Counted from the stretch's first letter, positions 7,650 to 15,123 are shown. The stretch is DNA of 19,664 nucleotides from CAVPRW01 sp046727435 [NCBI: bacterium] (GCA_046727435.1 JBKPCR010000184.1:1-19664); one strand, 5' to 3'. A program made the numbers and translations. Notes: generated by a model not told the origin, from the sequence alone.

Positions 7650-7904
7650 ATGGCGCGAGCCCCAGGCTGGCCCAACAAGCCGTTGGGGTGGGAAGAACTC
7701 AATGCCCTGGCCCAAAATCCGGACGGTTGGTCGAAAGATCCGATCGACCAGGGCCTGGCAGACTTATCTGAGCAGACTCCCGAGCAGCGTCTGCTTTATC
7801 TTCGGATGTTCTTGCTGGTGCCCCGTTGTGTCCATGTTATGGCGGCACTGCTCAGCGGGTTTGACGAATCCACTTCTAATGGGCCGATGTGTGGTTTCGG
7901 CTGA
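7650..7904 (+). CDS. Small hypothetical protein
   Basis: An 84-residue frame beginning four bases after the preceding stop. The N-terminal half is polar (GWEELNALAQNPDGWSKDP), and there is a hydrophobic stretch LLYLRMFLLVPRCVHVMAAL at 48-67. I recognise no family. No clear ribosome-binding site is present, so it would depend on coupling to the upstream gene. It may equally be a fragment of a longer, lost gene, as the DNA after it is decayed. Confidence 0.35.
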   Translation: MARAPGWPNKPLGWEELNALAQNPDGWSKDPIDQGLADLSEQTPEQRLLYLRMFLLVPRCVHVMAALLSGFDESTSNGPMCGFG

Positions 7905-7955
7905 ATGCATCGGGCCATACATCGGAAAAGGTCCGCCAAACAGGCACCGATGCAT
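7905..7955. repeat. Nine-bp inverted repeat with 33-base loop
   Basis: ATGCATCGG (7905-7913) and CCGATGCAT (7947-7955) are perfect inverted copies. A nested pair, CCGATGT near 7884 and ACATCGG near 7918, can form an alternative hairpin. There is no T-run. It could be a terminator or a remnant of mobile DNA ends. Confidence 0.35.
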
Positions 7956-8043
7956 GCTTCATGAGCTTTTCATGTCACGCTGTGGAGGTCGATCAGTCAG
8001 GCGGTCGCCACACCTCACGGCCCCACAAGCCCACCAAGCATGA

Positions 8044-8277
8044 CTAGTCCCCCCGCTTGGGGTCCACCCCAAGTTTCAGCTCCTCACGGGTCGGGCGATC
8101 GAGCAGGCCCGACACCGGGAGCCCATATCTGGCCTGGAAGGCTCGGACCGCCGCCTGCGTCTGGGCCGTAAACATGCCATCGACAGGGCCCGGGTCAAAC
8201 CCGAACTGTTTCAAACATCCGGGGATGGCTATACTGCATCCCTTGTGTATACGAGGGCGTTGGCAGGAGCTAAGCTT
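8044..8277 (-). pseudogene. Startless peptidoglycan-binding domain fragment (PG_binding_1)
   Basis: On the minus strand the frame encodes CLKQFGFDPGPVDGMFTAQT followed by QAAVRAFQARYGLPVSGLLD and RPTREEL, the complete three-helix peptidoglycan-binding domain (PF01471-like: G..pG.vDG.fg..T..Avr.fQ...gl..sG..d..T...L). It ends in TAG at 8046-8044. Upstream, the frame runs into TGA (8280-8278) with no ATG, GTG or TTG before the domain, so there is no proper start. It is probably the C-terminal remnant of a cell-wall hydrolase or exported protein. Confidence 0.6.
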
Positions 8278-8349
8278 TCAATGGGCGCATCTGTCCGGGC
8301 GTGCTATGATGCGGAGGCAATATAGCCTTAGCTCGAGGCGAACTGCGCG

Positions 8350-8643
8350 ATGAGCATTGACTATGCCGTGAGCCAAGGTGATCCTCCGCAAGCTTCTCCG
8401 GTCGTGCTGACAGGGGCGGATTTCTCCAAGGGTGCTGGCCTTCGGCGCACAAGAGAGCTCGTCCGCAGTGGCCATGAGTGGCTGAAGACCAAGTTGAGTC
8501 TCGAGTTCGTCGACCCCCTTGATGCGGTTGCTACTGAAGTACTCCAAGAGCGTATTGGAGAAGGATGGGATGAGTGCCATCAGGCTCAGCTGTCTCGATC
8601 TTCTCAACTATTCCACCGTTGGTGCCCAGCACCCCTAGGCTAG
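8350..8643 (+). CDS. Hypothetical protein, doubtful
   Basis: A 97-residue frame. The middle part (GHEWLKTKLSLEFVDPLDAV then ATEVLQERIGEG) looks like real protein, but the ends look like random translation and the ribosome-binding site is weak. A competing frame on the minus strand (8278-8607) covers the same DNA and is no better. Probably a remnant of a larger gene. Confidence 0.22.
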   Translation: MSIDYAVSQGDPPQASPVVLTGADFSKGAGLRRTRELVRSGHEWLKTKLSLEFVDPLDAVATEVLQERIGEGWDECHQAQLSRSSQLFHRWCPAPLG

Positions 8644-8696
8644 CCTCGGGACGGTTGTGAGCCTCAATCAGGAGCGTGTCTGGTATTGGTGCGCAT

Positions 8697-9410
8697 ATGA
8701 ACCGCGAGCTCAACAGGACATTCCGGCTCAAATCTCTGCGGCAGTCGGGCCAGTTCATCATTCTCCTGATCGCCATGCTAGGCTTCCTGCTCATCCCGCC
8801 CTTCTTCATTCACTATGAATCCGCAGGGGTACTGGCTAGCACCTTCCTCTCCGTGATGCTGCTGTCGGCGCTCTACGTCTTTCCACGCCGGCGTACGTTT
8901 GTCGCGGCTTGTGGGCTCGCGGTCCCCGCCTTGGTCGGACGATGGCTGCTCATCAGTTTCCCCGCGAGTACACATCTTCTTGTGTTCGTGATGCTTTGCT
9001 CGGTCGCATTCCTCATACTGACGGCCGCGGCCATTCTAAGGGAGGTACTGGCGACGAATCGGGTGACCAACGACACCATCAGCGGGGCGGTCTGTGGCTA
9101 TCTGCTGATGGGTGTGGTTTTCGGCTTTTTGTACGGGATTATTGCCTTGCTGTATCCCGGTTCATTCATCGTCGCGGGAAAGACGATCCAACCCGAGCCG
9201 AGCAGTTTTGACTATCATCATGAAATCATTAACCTCATTTACTACAGCTTTGTCACCCTGGCGACGGTGGGCTATGGTGACATCACGCCAGCCAGCGCTC
9301 CGGCGCGGGCTCTGGCCATGATAGAGGCTGGCGCGGGCCAGTTCTACGTCGCCATCCTCATCGCGAGACTGGTGAGCATCCGTTACTCGAGGTGGGGAGG
9401 CGAGGAGTAA
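8697..9410 (+). CDS. Potassium-channel-like membrane protein with TVGYGD filter
   Basis: A 237-residue membrane protein from ATG 8697 (GTG 8676, with AGGAG only one base away, would add seven residues). It has four or five hydrophobic segments in the N-terminal two thirds (FIILLIAMLGFLLIPPFF, ASTFLSVMLLSALYVF, LLVFVMLCSVAFLILTAAA, AVCGYLLMGVVFGFLYGIIA). A pore helix and filter follow, YYSFVTLATVGYGDITP (TVGYGD near 190-195), then a final helix (GQFYVAILIARLVS). This is the pore module of two-helix ion channels preceded by extra membrane helices; no charged S4-type voltage helix is evident. It likely passes potassium across the inner membrane. No cytosolic regulatory domain follows. Monocistronic. 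Confidence 0.85.
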   Translation: MNRELNRTFRLKSLRQSGQFIILLIAMLGFLLIPPFFIHYESAGVLASTFLSVMLLSALYVFPRRRTFVAACGLAVPALVGRWLLISFPASTHLLVFVMLCSVAFLILTAAAILREVLATNRVTNDTISGAVCGYLLMGVVFGFLYGIIALLYPGSFIVAGKTIQPEPSSFDYHHEIINLIYYSFVTLATVGYGDITPASAPARALAMIEAGAGQFYVAILIARLVSIRYSRWGGEE

Positions 9411-9424
9411 ACTGGACCTTGGAG

Positions 9425-9440
9425 CACCGGCCAACCGGTG
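9425..9440. terminator. Hairpin just downstream of the channel gene
   Basis: CACCGG, CCAA, CCGGTG: perfect 6-bp stem 15 bases after the channel stop. There is no T-run, so it may aid transcript stability or stop rather than act as a classic terminator. Confidence 0.35.
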
Positions 9441-9518
9441 TGCCATCGGAGACCTTGAACGTCCGGCCGGTTGCGTGAGCTGGGAGCGAGGCGACTCGCT
9501 CGCCGGGTTCGGCGGGGA

Positions 9519-9542
9519 GGAGGCGATATTGCAATCGCCTCC
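9519..9542. repeat. Nine-bp perfect hairpin
   Basis: GGAGGCGAT (9519-9527) and ATCGCCTCC (9534-9542) with a 6-base loop, followed by TTACTC. Together with 9425-9440 and GGCGA/TCGCC near 9491-9504 it makes a hairpin-rich stretch. The remainder of 9411-9779 holds no supported gene; a minus frame (9383-9637) has one hydrophobic stretch but otherwise looks random. Confidence 0.4.
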
Positions 9543-9779
9543 TTACTCAACCAGAGAGCAATTCCTGCAATAAGTACGGCTTCCAGGGCACCTATAACCT
9601 TCACACGAGGAGAGCTCCCCCAGGTCATCAGCAACACTCTTTAGAACGGTGCTATGGTGGTCAAGGGGGACGGGCAGGTTTGGAACATATCAAAACCCCT
9701 TTGATCGATAACCTCTAAATCTCTCGCCAAGGGACTTATGGATCGTAGGCGGCAAGCGCCTCCCAGAGATCACGCCGGC

Positions 9780-10322
9780 CTCAATTAGGACCAAGTGGAC
9801 CTCAAAGCGGGTACGCTCCGCTTGAAATCAAGCGAGACCAAGACCGATAAAGGGAGACTCATCCCGCTGAACCAGACATTGACAAGCGCGCTCAAAACTG
9901 CTACAAGATACGTGCGCTGCCCATGGGTATTCGTCAGCCAGACCATGGTTGATCTTTGGCAGGCGGACCCGGAACAGATGGCCCCTCATTATCACGCTAC
10001 CAGCATCATGCATGCGTTTGAGCGGGCATGCCATACACCTGGCGTGAGCCACGCCACCTTTCACGATCTCCGGCATACTTTCGTCACCAATGCGAGGTGC
10101 GCGGGGATTGATTACTTCCGCATCATGGCGATTACAGGACACAAGCTGATGGCTGTCTTCAAACGGTACAACAGGATCGATCAGCGGGATTTGCAGGGGG
10201 CCATCCGTCAATTAGACACCTATATGGACACCATGGATGTGGGAGCTCCGGAAGCTGCAGCGCAAAGTATTACAATTCAAGCATGGGCCGCTAGCTCAAC
10301 TGGCAGAGCAACGGACTCTTAA
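9780..10322 (+). pseudogene. Truncated tyrosine recombinase (phage-type integrase), catalytic half only
   Basis: Seen: DQVDLKAGTLRL, the beta-hairpin lysine region SSETKTDKGRLIPL, then HATFHDLRHTF (His-x-x-Arg), AITGHK and the catalytic Tyr context FKRYNRID. These are the second half of the tyrosine-recombinase active site. The N-terminal core-binding domain and the first catalytic Arg are missing. Just upstream the frame reads CTC AAT TAG GAC, where family members have a Trp (LxWDxVDL), so TGG to TAG is likely. The visible open frame begins at GTG 9795. The last dozen codons (AASSTGRATDS) are translated from the tRNA-Lys gene and are not true integrase. A dead relic of an integrated element. 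Confidence 0.8.
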
Positions 10323-10357
10323 TCCGTAGGTTGAAGGTTCGATTCCTTCGCGGCTCA
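10285..10357 (+). tRNA. tRNA-Lys (anticodon CTT)
   Basis: 73 bases. The acceptor stem GGGCCGC pairs with GCGGCTC (one G-T), discriminator A, no encoded CCA. The D-arm has TAGCTC...GAGC, the anticodon stem ACGGA/TCCGT encloses loop CTCTTAA, and the T-arm has GAAGG TTCGATT CCTTC. A TACAAT motif about 10 bases upstream may be its -10 element. The integrase relic reads into it and stops at the TAA of its anticodon loop. Confidence 0.95.
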
Positions 10358-10409
10358 TTGTGTTCCTAAGCGGCATCCCTCAATGGCCATCAGCTTCGGA
10401 GCGTGTGAG

Positions 10410-10489
10410 GCGAGGGTGGCGGAATTGGCAGACGCGCCAGACTTAGGATCTGGTGGGCAACCGTGGGGGTTCGAGTCCCCCCTCTCGCA
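10410..10489 (+). tRNA. tRNA-Leu (anticodon TAG)
   Basis: 80 bases. The acceptor stem GCGAGGG pairs with CTCTCGC, discriminator A. Anticodon stem CCAGA/TCTGG with loop CTTAGGA, an extended variable arm as in class II tRNAs, and T-arm GGGGG TTCGAGT CCCCC. It lies 52 bases after tRNA-Lys and 118 bases before tig. Confidence 0.93.
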
Positions 10490-10607
10490 TACAACCGCCA
10501 TCCCGGCTAACGATATAGCGTTCGAGCCAGTCGATGCATCGGGTATGGACCGCAATCGAGACGGCACGCGAGACACACAGGGCTGGTCTGGATGAAGGAG
10601 TCGGTGC

Positions 10608-11927
10608 ATGAAAGTTGAAGTTCAAGAAGTAGGCGCTTGCGAGCGGCGGCTGGAGATCGAGATCCCCCCGGAAAATGTGAAAAAGGAACTGGATCAGGCG
10701 TACCGCGAGCTCGCCAGGAAAGTCTCCATCCGCGGCTTCCGCAAAGGCAAAATCCCCCGACCCGTGCTCGAACGCTATCACCGCACCAGCGTCGAAGATG
10801 AAGTGGTGCAGAAGCTGATCCCCAGCTCCTTTCAGCAGGCGGTGAAGGATCAGGGACTGCGGGCGGTCGGCCAGCCGAAGCTCGATGACATCAACCTCAA
10901 CGAAGAGAAGGCCCTGCGTTATACGGCAACCGTCGAGGTGCTCCCCGACATCCCACTGCAGACCTCCGGCGGCTGGGAACTCACCAAGGAAGTCCGCGTG
11001 GTGACCGATGCCGATGTCGAGCACGAGATCCAGGACCTGCAAAACCGGCATGTGAGCCTGGTGTCGATCGCTGAAGACCGGCCGGTGCAGGAAGGGGACT
11101 ATGTGCTCATCAGCTTCGAAGGCTTTCGCGATGAGCAACCGGTCCAGGGCACCAAAACGGAGAACTACGCCCTCGTGGTCGGGTCGAAGTCGGTGATCGA
11201 GAGCGTCGAGCAAGGCCTTGTCGGGATGTGCAAAGGGGAAGCCCGAGAGATTCCAGTGCAGTTTCCGGAAACTTACCAGAACCGGTCGCTGGCGGGGCAG
11301 GAAGTCATCTTCCATGTCGTGGTCAACGAGATCAAGGAGCGCGTCCTGCCCACGCTGAACGACGAGTTCGCCAAGGAAGTGGGCGGCGTCGACACCCTGG
11401 CAGAGCTCACGGAGAAGTTGCGCAAAGACCAGGAAGAGATCGCCGAGCGCGAGGCGCGCCGTGCGTTGCATGAGGTCATCGTCGCACGGCTGGTCGAAGC
11501 CAATCCCTTCGAGCTGCCTCCCGGCATGGTCGAGGCCGAAACCGAGATGCTCATCGCCGACCTCCAACGGCAATTGCGCGCGCAACAGGGCGATGCTATC
11601 CCTCTGCAGATCAGCGATGAGGTGCGACAACAGCTTCGCGAACAGGCTATTACCCGCATCAAACGCGAGCTCTTACTTGATGAGATCGCCAAGCGCGAAG
11701 GGCTCGCAGTCGAGGACGCCGATGTGGAGGCCCACCTGACGCGTTTGGCGGAACGGACAGAGCAACGGCTGGAGTATATTCGGCGTCAGATGGAACAGGC
11801 AGGGGCGCTCGAATCGATCCGCCACAATATCCTGGCGGACAAGGTGCTGGATGTCGTGGCGGCCCGGTGCACCGTCACCGAGGTGAGCAAACCGGCAGAG
11901 CCTGAGCCGTCCACCACACAAGCCTGA
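10608..11927 (+). CDS. tig: Trigger factor, ribosome-bound chaperone and peptidyl-prolyl isomerase
   Basis: A 439-residue protein, normal length. It binds ribosomal protein L23 at the exit tunnel and shields nascent chains. Seen: the N-terminal ribosome-binding domain with signature [16 protein letters not shown] (GFRKGKIP at 43-50), a central FKBP-type isomerase domain ([12 protein letters not shown] ... [19 protein letters not shown] ... IPVQFPETY, about 160-245) and a long helical C-terminal domain ([20 protein letters not shown] then LTEKLRKD onward) with a Pro-Glu-rich tail. ATG 10608 follows GAAGGAG at seven bases. The gene is followed after 31 bases by clpP, the usual order tig-clpP-clpX, but clpX is absent here. 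Confidence 0.97.
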   Translation: MKVEVQEVGACERRLEIEIPPENVKKELDQAYRELARKVSIRGFRKGKIPRPVLERYHRTSVEDEVVQKLIPSSFQQAVKDQGLRAVGQPKLDDINLNEEKALRYTATVEVLPDIPLQTSGGWELTKEVRVVTDADVEHEIQDLQNRHVSLVSIAEDRPVQEGDYVLISFEGFRDEQPVQGTKTENYALVVGSKSVIESVEQGLVGMCKGEAREIPVQFPETYQNRSLAGQEVIFHVVVNEIKERVLPTLNDEFAKEVGGVDTLAELTEKLRKDQEEIAEREARRALHEVIVARLVEANPFELPPGMVEAETEMLIADLQRQLRAQQGDAIPLQISDEVRQQLREQAITRIKRELLLDEIAKREGLAVEDADVEAHLTRLAERTEQRLEYIRRQMEQAGALESIRHNILADKVLDVVAARCTVTEVSKPAEPEPSTTQA

Positions 11928-11958
11928 CCGGACCATCTTCCGGCAGGCAGAGGAGACG

Positions 11959-12576
11959 ATGGTGTTAGTGCCAATGGTGATTGAACAGACGAACCGTGGG
12001 GAGCGTGCCTACGATATCTATTCGCGGCTCCTCAAAGATCGCATTATCTTCCTGGGGACGCCGATAGACGATCATGTGGCGAACCTCATCATCGCGCAGA
12101 TGCTGTTTCTGGAGGCGGATGATCCCGAGCAAGACATTTTCCTCTACATCAACAGCCCAGGAGGCTATGTGACCTCGGGGCTGGCACTCTATGATACCAT
12201 GCAGTATATCCGACCCGATGTGTCAACAATCTGCATCGGACAGGCGGCCAGCATGGGCTCTCTGTTGCTGACAGCCGGCGCCAAAGGCAAGCGGTATAGC
12301 CTGCCGCATGCCCGCATCATGATCCATCAGCCAGCGGGCGGGTTCCAAGGGCAAGCGACGGATATCGAGATCCAGGCACGCGAGATCCTGCGCATCAAGG
12401 AGGCCCTGGACACGATCATGGCTAAGCACACCGGCCAAGACCTCGAACGCATCAAGCGTGACACCGATCGTGATTTCTTCATGTCTGGCGAGCAGGCCAA
12501 GGAGTATGGCCTCGTCGACGATGTCATCACCATGCGCGGTCCGCGCAAGCTGTTTGAGACGCCGAAAAGCTCATAA
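11959..12576 (+). CDS. clpP: ATP-dependent Clp protease proteolytic subunit ClpP
   Basis: A 205-residue serine protease subunit, normal length. ClpP forms a barrel of two rings of seven and degrades proteins fed by ClpX or ClpA. Seen: [40 protein letters not shown], catalytic Ser98 in QAASMGS, His123 in [13 protein letters not shown], and Asp172 in DTDRDFFMS, followed by [12 protein letters not shown] 11959 follows GAGGAGA at four bases. Probably co-transcribed with tig. The clpX gene expected next is replaced by a tRNA fragment and accessory DNA, which suggests an insertion or rearrangement behind clpP. Confidence 0.97.
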   Translation: MVLVPMVIEQTNRGERAYDIYSRLLKDRIIFLGTPIDDHVANLIIAQMLFLEADDPEQDIFLYINSPGGYVTSGLALYDTMQYIRPDVSTICIGQAASMGSLLLTAGAKGKRYSLPHARIMIHQPAGGFQGQATDIEIQAREILRIKEALDTIMAKHTGQDLERIKRDTDRDFFMSGEQAKEYGLVDDVITMRGPRKLFETPKSS

Positions 12577-12656
12577 ATCCGGCCTGCAAACGCGCGAACA
12601 GTTTGCTTGGCATGCTTGTATGCACCGAGCACCGTGGCCAGCCACACCGGGATCAT

Positions 12657-12694
12657 AGGTACGTAGCTCAGTGGAAGAGCGCTTGCTTGACGCG
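12657..12694 (+). pseudogene. 5' half of a tRNA-Val(GAC) gene
   Basis: GTAGCTCAGTGGAAGAGCGC followed by TTGCTTGACGCG matches a tRNA 5' half: U8-A9, D-stem GCTC/GAGC, anticodon stem CTTGC and loop TTGACGC with anticodon GAC. The expected GCAAG of the 3' anticodon stem does not follow (TCTCC instead; a GCAAG occurs 12 bases later), and no T-arm or acceptor 3' strand is seen. Probably left over from recombination at a tRNA attachment site, or by deletion. Confidence 0.65.
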
Positions 12695-12711
12695 TCTCCT
12701 TCCCTGCAAGA

Positions 12712-12753
12712 AACCCCTCGATAAGTAGCGGTTTTATCGAGGGGTTTTTATTT
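12712..12753 (+). terminator. Strong Rho-independent terminator
   Basis: Perfect 13-bp stem AACCCCTCGATAA / TTATCGAGGGGTT with a 9-base loop, followed by TTTATTT. It lies 135 bases after clpP and directly after the tRNA-Val fragment; it would end tig-clpP transcription. Confidence 0.85.
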
Positions 12754-12803
12754 GTCTACTTGGCTGGCGGGGGGTGGTTTTGGGTCACTTACAGCCCCTC
12801 GCA

Positions 12804-12832
12804 GGCACAGTCATGGGCACAGTTGGGCACAG
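12804..12832. repeat. Three phased GGCACAG direct repeats
   Basis: GGCACAG at 12804, GGGCACAG at 12815 and GGGCACAG at 12825 are spaced 10-11 bases, one helical turn. They follow the tRNA half and terminator. Such spacing suits protein binding on one DNA face, for example arm-type integrase sites near an attachment site (inference). The rest of 12754-12916 shows no gene. Confidence 0.5.
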
Positions 12833-12916
12833 GTGCGGAGAAGCTGATGCTCGCGTAGGTTGGCCCCGAGAGGTCTGCGACAGACACGCATGCTTCCGCA
12901 TACGCGGGAGCCTTCC

Positions 12917-13198
12917 CTAGCACTTCCGTTCCTTCCAGTCGCGCAAGACCTTCGTCTGGTCAAACCTCAGGATATAGGTCGTACAATCCGACCTATCGCG
13001 GGACTCATAGGCCCACACCGTCTCACCAGTGGTCAACTCTTGGGCACGATGAGGTGGCCCAAACTGTTTTGCTACGCCGTCCTGCGAGACTCGACTGACG
13101 TTCCTCCTGAAATAGCGCTCCTGCTGACCCTCACAGGCCACGAGTGCGAGTGTCATCAACGCCAACCCAGCCAACCTGATGAACCGTTTCACAGCCAT
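12917..13198 (-). CDS. Small outer-membrane-type lipoprotein
   Basis: A 93-residue lipoprotein. The signal MAVKRFIRLAGLALMTLALV ends in the lipobox LVAC with acylated Cys22, followed by EGQ. The mature domain has GVAKQFGPPHRAQELTTGET, VWAYESRD, a CTTYILRFD strand and the C-terminal DWKERKC. The pattern 'fGpP...tWaY...Y.L.Fd' recalls BamE/SmpA-like small lipoproteins, but I claim only resemblance. I chose ATG 13198 (AGGGG four bases away) over ATG 13225, which would put nine residues before the signal and has its purine run touching the start. A TATAAT on the minus strand near 13383-13388 could be its -10 element. Confidence 0.75.
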   Translation of the reverse strand: MAVKRFIRLAGLALMTLALVACEGQQERYFRRNVSRVSQDGVAKQFGPPHRAQELTTGETVWAYESRDRSDCTTYILRFDQTKVLRDWKERKC

Positions 13199-13566
13199 GT
13201 CTCCCCTCATTTTTCGTGTGCTCATCCCTCTTGGCCGGGAGCTGAGCCGCTTCCGCCGATGCTGGGCGATCCTCTACACTCGCACCTTCCTCAAGCCCCC
13301 GTGAGCGTGTCGTTCCTCTGAGAAGGTCCGTATCTCGATGCGCCGATGGCGGCTTTCAGCATTCACCACGGACGCGCTACGGGTATTATACAGGATTGAG
13401 GCCCGAGGATTTCCCCTCTCTTGCCATGAGCGACCTCGAGAAGAGATATAGGCACACGGAGGGGATAGGGTAGCGTCTTGAAGAACCGCAGCCGTGCTCA
13501 AGGACCCACCGGCATGGAGGAAGACCAGAGCGAGGCTGTGTTCCCGCTTAGGGTGCCCTCCCCACA
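13199..13566. other. Intergenic stretch without a supported gene
   Basis: About 370 bases. Several overlapping frames exist on both strands but none shows a motif, signal peptide or ribosome-binding site. The only signal is TATAAT on the minus strand at 13388-13383, without a good -35, which may serve the lipoprotein gene. Confidence 0.4.
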
Positions 13567-13809
13567 ATGCCGAGCTTCCCCCCAAGTAGAGGGGCTTCGG
13601 CATCCGAAACAGCGGAACGATGCATTATCCAGGCTGAAGCCAGCGGACCCAGAACTCACGAGCGCCATCGGAAGTTTGAAACACTGCTGCGCCGCGAGGT
13701 CAAGAAGACCGCTCAGTACTATGTTCACAAGGTGGAGGCGCTGCTTGAGGCTGTTCAGAAGGTGCTGAAAGCTGGAGACCCTGTGCGACATATCTGCCTA
13801 ACCGTATGA
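13567..13809 (+). CDS. Possible remnant with a charged helix, unidentified
   Basis: An 80-residue frame. The second half (RKFETLLRREVKKTAQYYVH then KVEALLEAVQKVLKAGD) reads as a real amphipathic helix. Its pattern 'F..LL..EV.K...YY..K.E.L' loosely recalls the helical bundle of SPX domains, which sense inositol polyphosphates; this is weak. The first half looks random and no ribosome-binding site precedes it. Probably a fragment. Confidence 0.25.
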   Translation: MPSFPPSRGASASETAERCIIQAEASGPRTHERHRKFETLLRREVKKTAQYYVHKVEALLEAVQKVLKAGDPVRHICLTV

Positions 13810-13838
13810 CTGACATGCTCTCTCAGCTGATGTATACT
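13810..13838 (+). promoter_or_regulatory. Sigma-70-type promoter candidate
   Basis: CTGACA (13810-13815), 17-base spacer, TATACT (13833-13838). It points to the secreted-protein gene at 14014, leaving a leader of about 170 bases in which no gene is seen. Confidence 0.45.
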
Positions 13839-14013
13839 CCTCTCTAAGACGCCTTTCCTGAAGCCTGTTGGTGCGGACACGACCCATGATTAGAGCGACC
13901 CCACGGGTCTCGCTCAACGGCGTCTCCGCTAGCTGGCGTATGAGACGTCGCCTTTTGCTCTGACACTTTGGTGGCGGAATAGGCAAATGCGGCATCCAAG
14001 AGGAGGAAACGCC

Positions 14014-14241
14014 ATGTTGCCACAGGCGGTATTGTGCCTTGCGATCGTGCTTGCAGTGGCATTCCCCACATTTGCCGTTGCTGACGCGCAAAAGCATGAG
14101 TGGTTCGGCACCTGGTCGATGAACCATGACGGCCATGTTGGCACCCTACGAGTCGCCGAGCTGAAGGCTGATTGCGCCGCACCCGTGTGGTGCGACATGG
14201 TCCTTACGTATATAGGGCTGGTCGAGTCTGCCGGACGATGA
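14014..14241 (+). CDS. Small secreted protein, probably C-terminally shortened
   Basis: A 75-residue protein. The signal MLPQAVLCLAIVLAVAFPTF with cleavage near AVA-DA (23) is followed by HEWFGTWSMNHDGHVGTLRV and KADCAAPVWCDM with two cysteines. From memory, proteins with 'GTWSMNHDG..GTL' followed by a Cys pair are longer, with a further beta-rich half that is missing here after VLTYIG; the last residues (LVESAGR) look off-family. The start ATG is chosen for GAGGAGGAAA upstream; an earlier in-frame ATG (13987) lies before this site. It is 36 bases upstream of the EcsC gene. Confidence 0.6.
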   Translation: MLPQAVLCLAIVLAVAFPTFAVADAQKHEWFGTWSMNHDGHVGTLRVAELKADCAAPVWCDMVLTYIGLVESAGR

Positions 14242-14277
14242 GATTACTCAACGGGGTTTTTTGGGGAAGACGACCAC

Positions 14278-14943
14278 ATGGATGACTCCACGAAAGATCG
14301 CATCGAGCCTATCCCTTCCAAGGCTCTGCACTTGGTCCGGCGCATCTTGAACCAAGCGATTGACGGCGTGGCACCACTCTCCAGCGCAAGCGATCTCGCA
14401 GAGGAATACTTGATCGACCAATCGTACGACGATCGAGATGAACGTGTGGATGCACTGATTCGTTGGGAGGCCGCCAAGAACTTCACCTCAGGCTTTCTGA
14501 CCGGGCTGGGCGGGGTCGTCACCCTTCCGGTCACAATACCATCGGCTCTTGGTGCGTCATGGATTATTCAAGCTCGTATGTGCGGGGCTATTGCGGCCAT
14601 CTATGGCCACTCTCTCAAAGAGGACCGAGTCCGCACCCTTGCTCTGCTCGCCATAATTGGCGATTCAGGTAAGGAAATCCTGAAGGATCTCGGAATAAAC
14701 ATCGGAAGGCGTGTCGCTGCTGCAGCGATCGATCGTATCCCCGGACGAGTCCTTGTTGAAATCAACGAGCGTGTCGGCTTTCGCCTCTTGACCAAGGCCG
14801 GTGAGCGGGGCCTCGTCAATTTCGCCAAGATCGTGCCAGTCGTGGGCGGTGTCGTGGGTGGTTCTTTCGACGCGACCATGTGCGTTGGAGTTGGAAAGAC
14901 GGCGAAACGAATCTTTCGGACCGAGAAGCAAAGCGACGCCTAG
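14278..14943 (+). CDS. EcsC family protein
   Basis: A 221-residue protein. Seen: FTSGFLTGLGGVVTLPVTIP (about 69-88), then MCGAIAAIYGHSLKEDRVRT, LLAIIGDSG, and near the C-terminus FAKIVPVVGGVVGGSFDATM. The Gly-rich 'KiiPvvGgvvGg' stretch and the 'iaaiyGh' motif are typical of the EcsC family (PF12787-like). EcsC was named for a gene beside an ABC transporter in Bacillus; its function is unknown. The Gly/Val/Ala-rich parts may contact membrane. A GGGGAAG lies about nine bases before ATG. The stop codon TAG sits inside the attC-like GCCTAGC motif, and a hairpin terminator follows at 15024. Confidence 0.8.
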   Translation: MDDSTKDRIEPIPSKALHLVRRILNQAIDGVAPLSSASDLAEEYLIDQSYDDRDERVDALIRWEAAKNFTSGFLTGLGGVVTLPVTIPSALGASWIIQARMCGAIAAIYGHSLKEDRVRTLALLAIIGDSGKEILKDLGINIGRRVAAAAIDRIPGRVLVEINERVGFRLLTKAGERGLVNFAKIVPVVGGVVGGSFDATMCVGVGKTAKRIFRTEKQSDA

Positions 14944-15008
14944 CCCATGCATGGAGCGAACCGGCGTTGCAGCGGACGCGGGATCGCTCATCTCGTGGCC
15001 CGTTAGAC
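14938..15008. other. attC-like site A (integron cassette boundary candidate)
   Basis: 71 bases from GCCTAGC (R''-like, containing the TAG stop of the EcsC gene) to GTTAGAC (R'-like, fits GTTRRRY). Inside, GAGCGA and TCGCTC can pair. The last 27 bases match site B at 21 positions. Length and stop-in-R'' position fit integron cassettes, but no integrase gene intI is in the window. Confidence 0.4.
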
Positions 15009-15023
15009 GGCTTCGTTTGAGGG

Positions 15024-15054
15024 GTGCGCCGGGGTTCAAATATCCCCGGCGCAC
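15024..15054. terminator. Strong hairpin downstream of the EcsC gene
   Basis: Perfect 11-bp GC-rich stem GTGCGCCGGGG / CCCCGGCGCAC with a 9-base loop, followed by AGTAAAATCG. The T-run is poor on the plus strand, so it may act as a terminator only weakly. It separates the EcsC gene from the SelW-like gene. Confidence 0.55.
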
Positions 15055-15123
15055 AGTAAAATCGTCATCAGTATTTTCTGTTCGGACAAATCTGTCCATT
15101 ACTTGGGATCGGGGAGTCAATCT

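Noticed and set aside
9383-9637. 84-residue minus frame with hydrophobic GALEAVLIAGIALWL
   Set aside because: One hydrophobic stretch only; the remainder is translated from a hairpin-rich region, and it overlaps the channel gene end.
10383-10595. 70-residue plus frame with VAELADAPDLGSG
   Set aside because: This peptide is the translation of tRNA-Leu, a known annotation artefact.
10443-11630. 395-residue minus frame opposite tig
   Set aside because: Antisense to the certain trigger factor gene, and it runs into tRNA-Leu; composition is that of a shadow frame.
12657-12760. Intron-containing tRNA-Val
   Set aside because: No 3' half with T-arm and matching acceptor strand is found downstream, so a split by intron is not supported.
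14241-14277. attC-like site between the secreted-protein gene and the EcsC gene
   Set aside because: No GTTRRRY or RYYYAAC boxes are present in this gap.
15024-15054. T-arm of a tRNA (GGGGTTCAAAT...CCCC)
   Set aside because: The loop is 9 bases rather than 7 and no acceptor or anticodon arms flank it; it is a plain hairpin.
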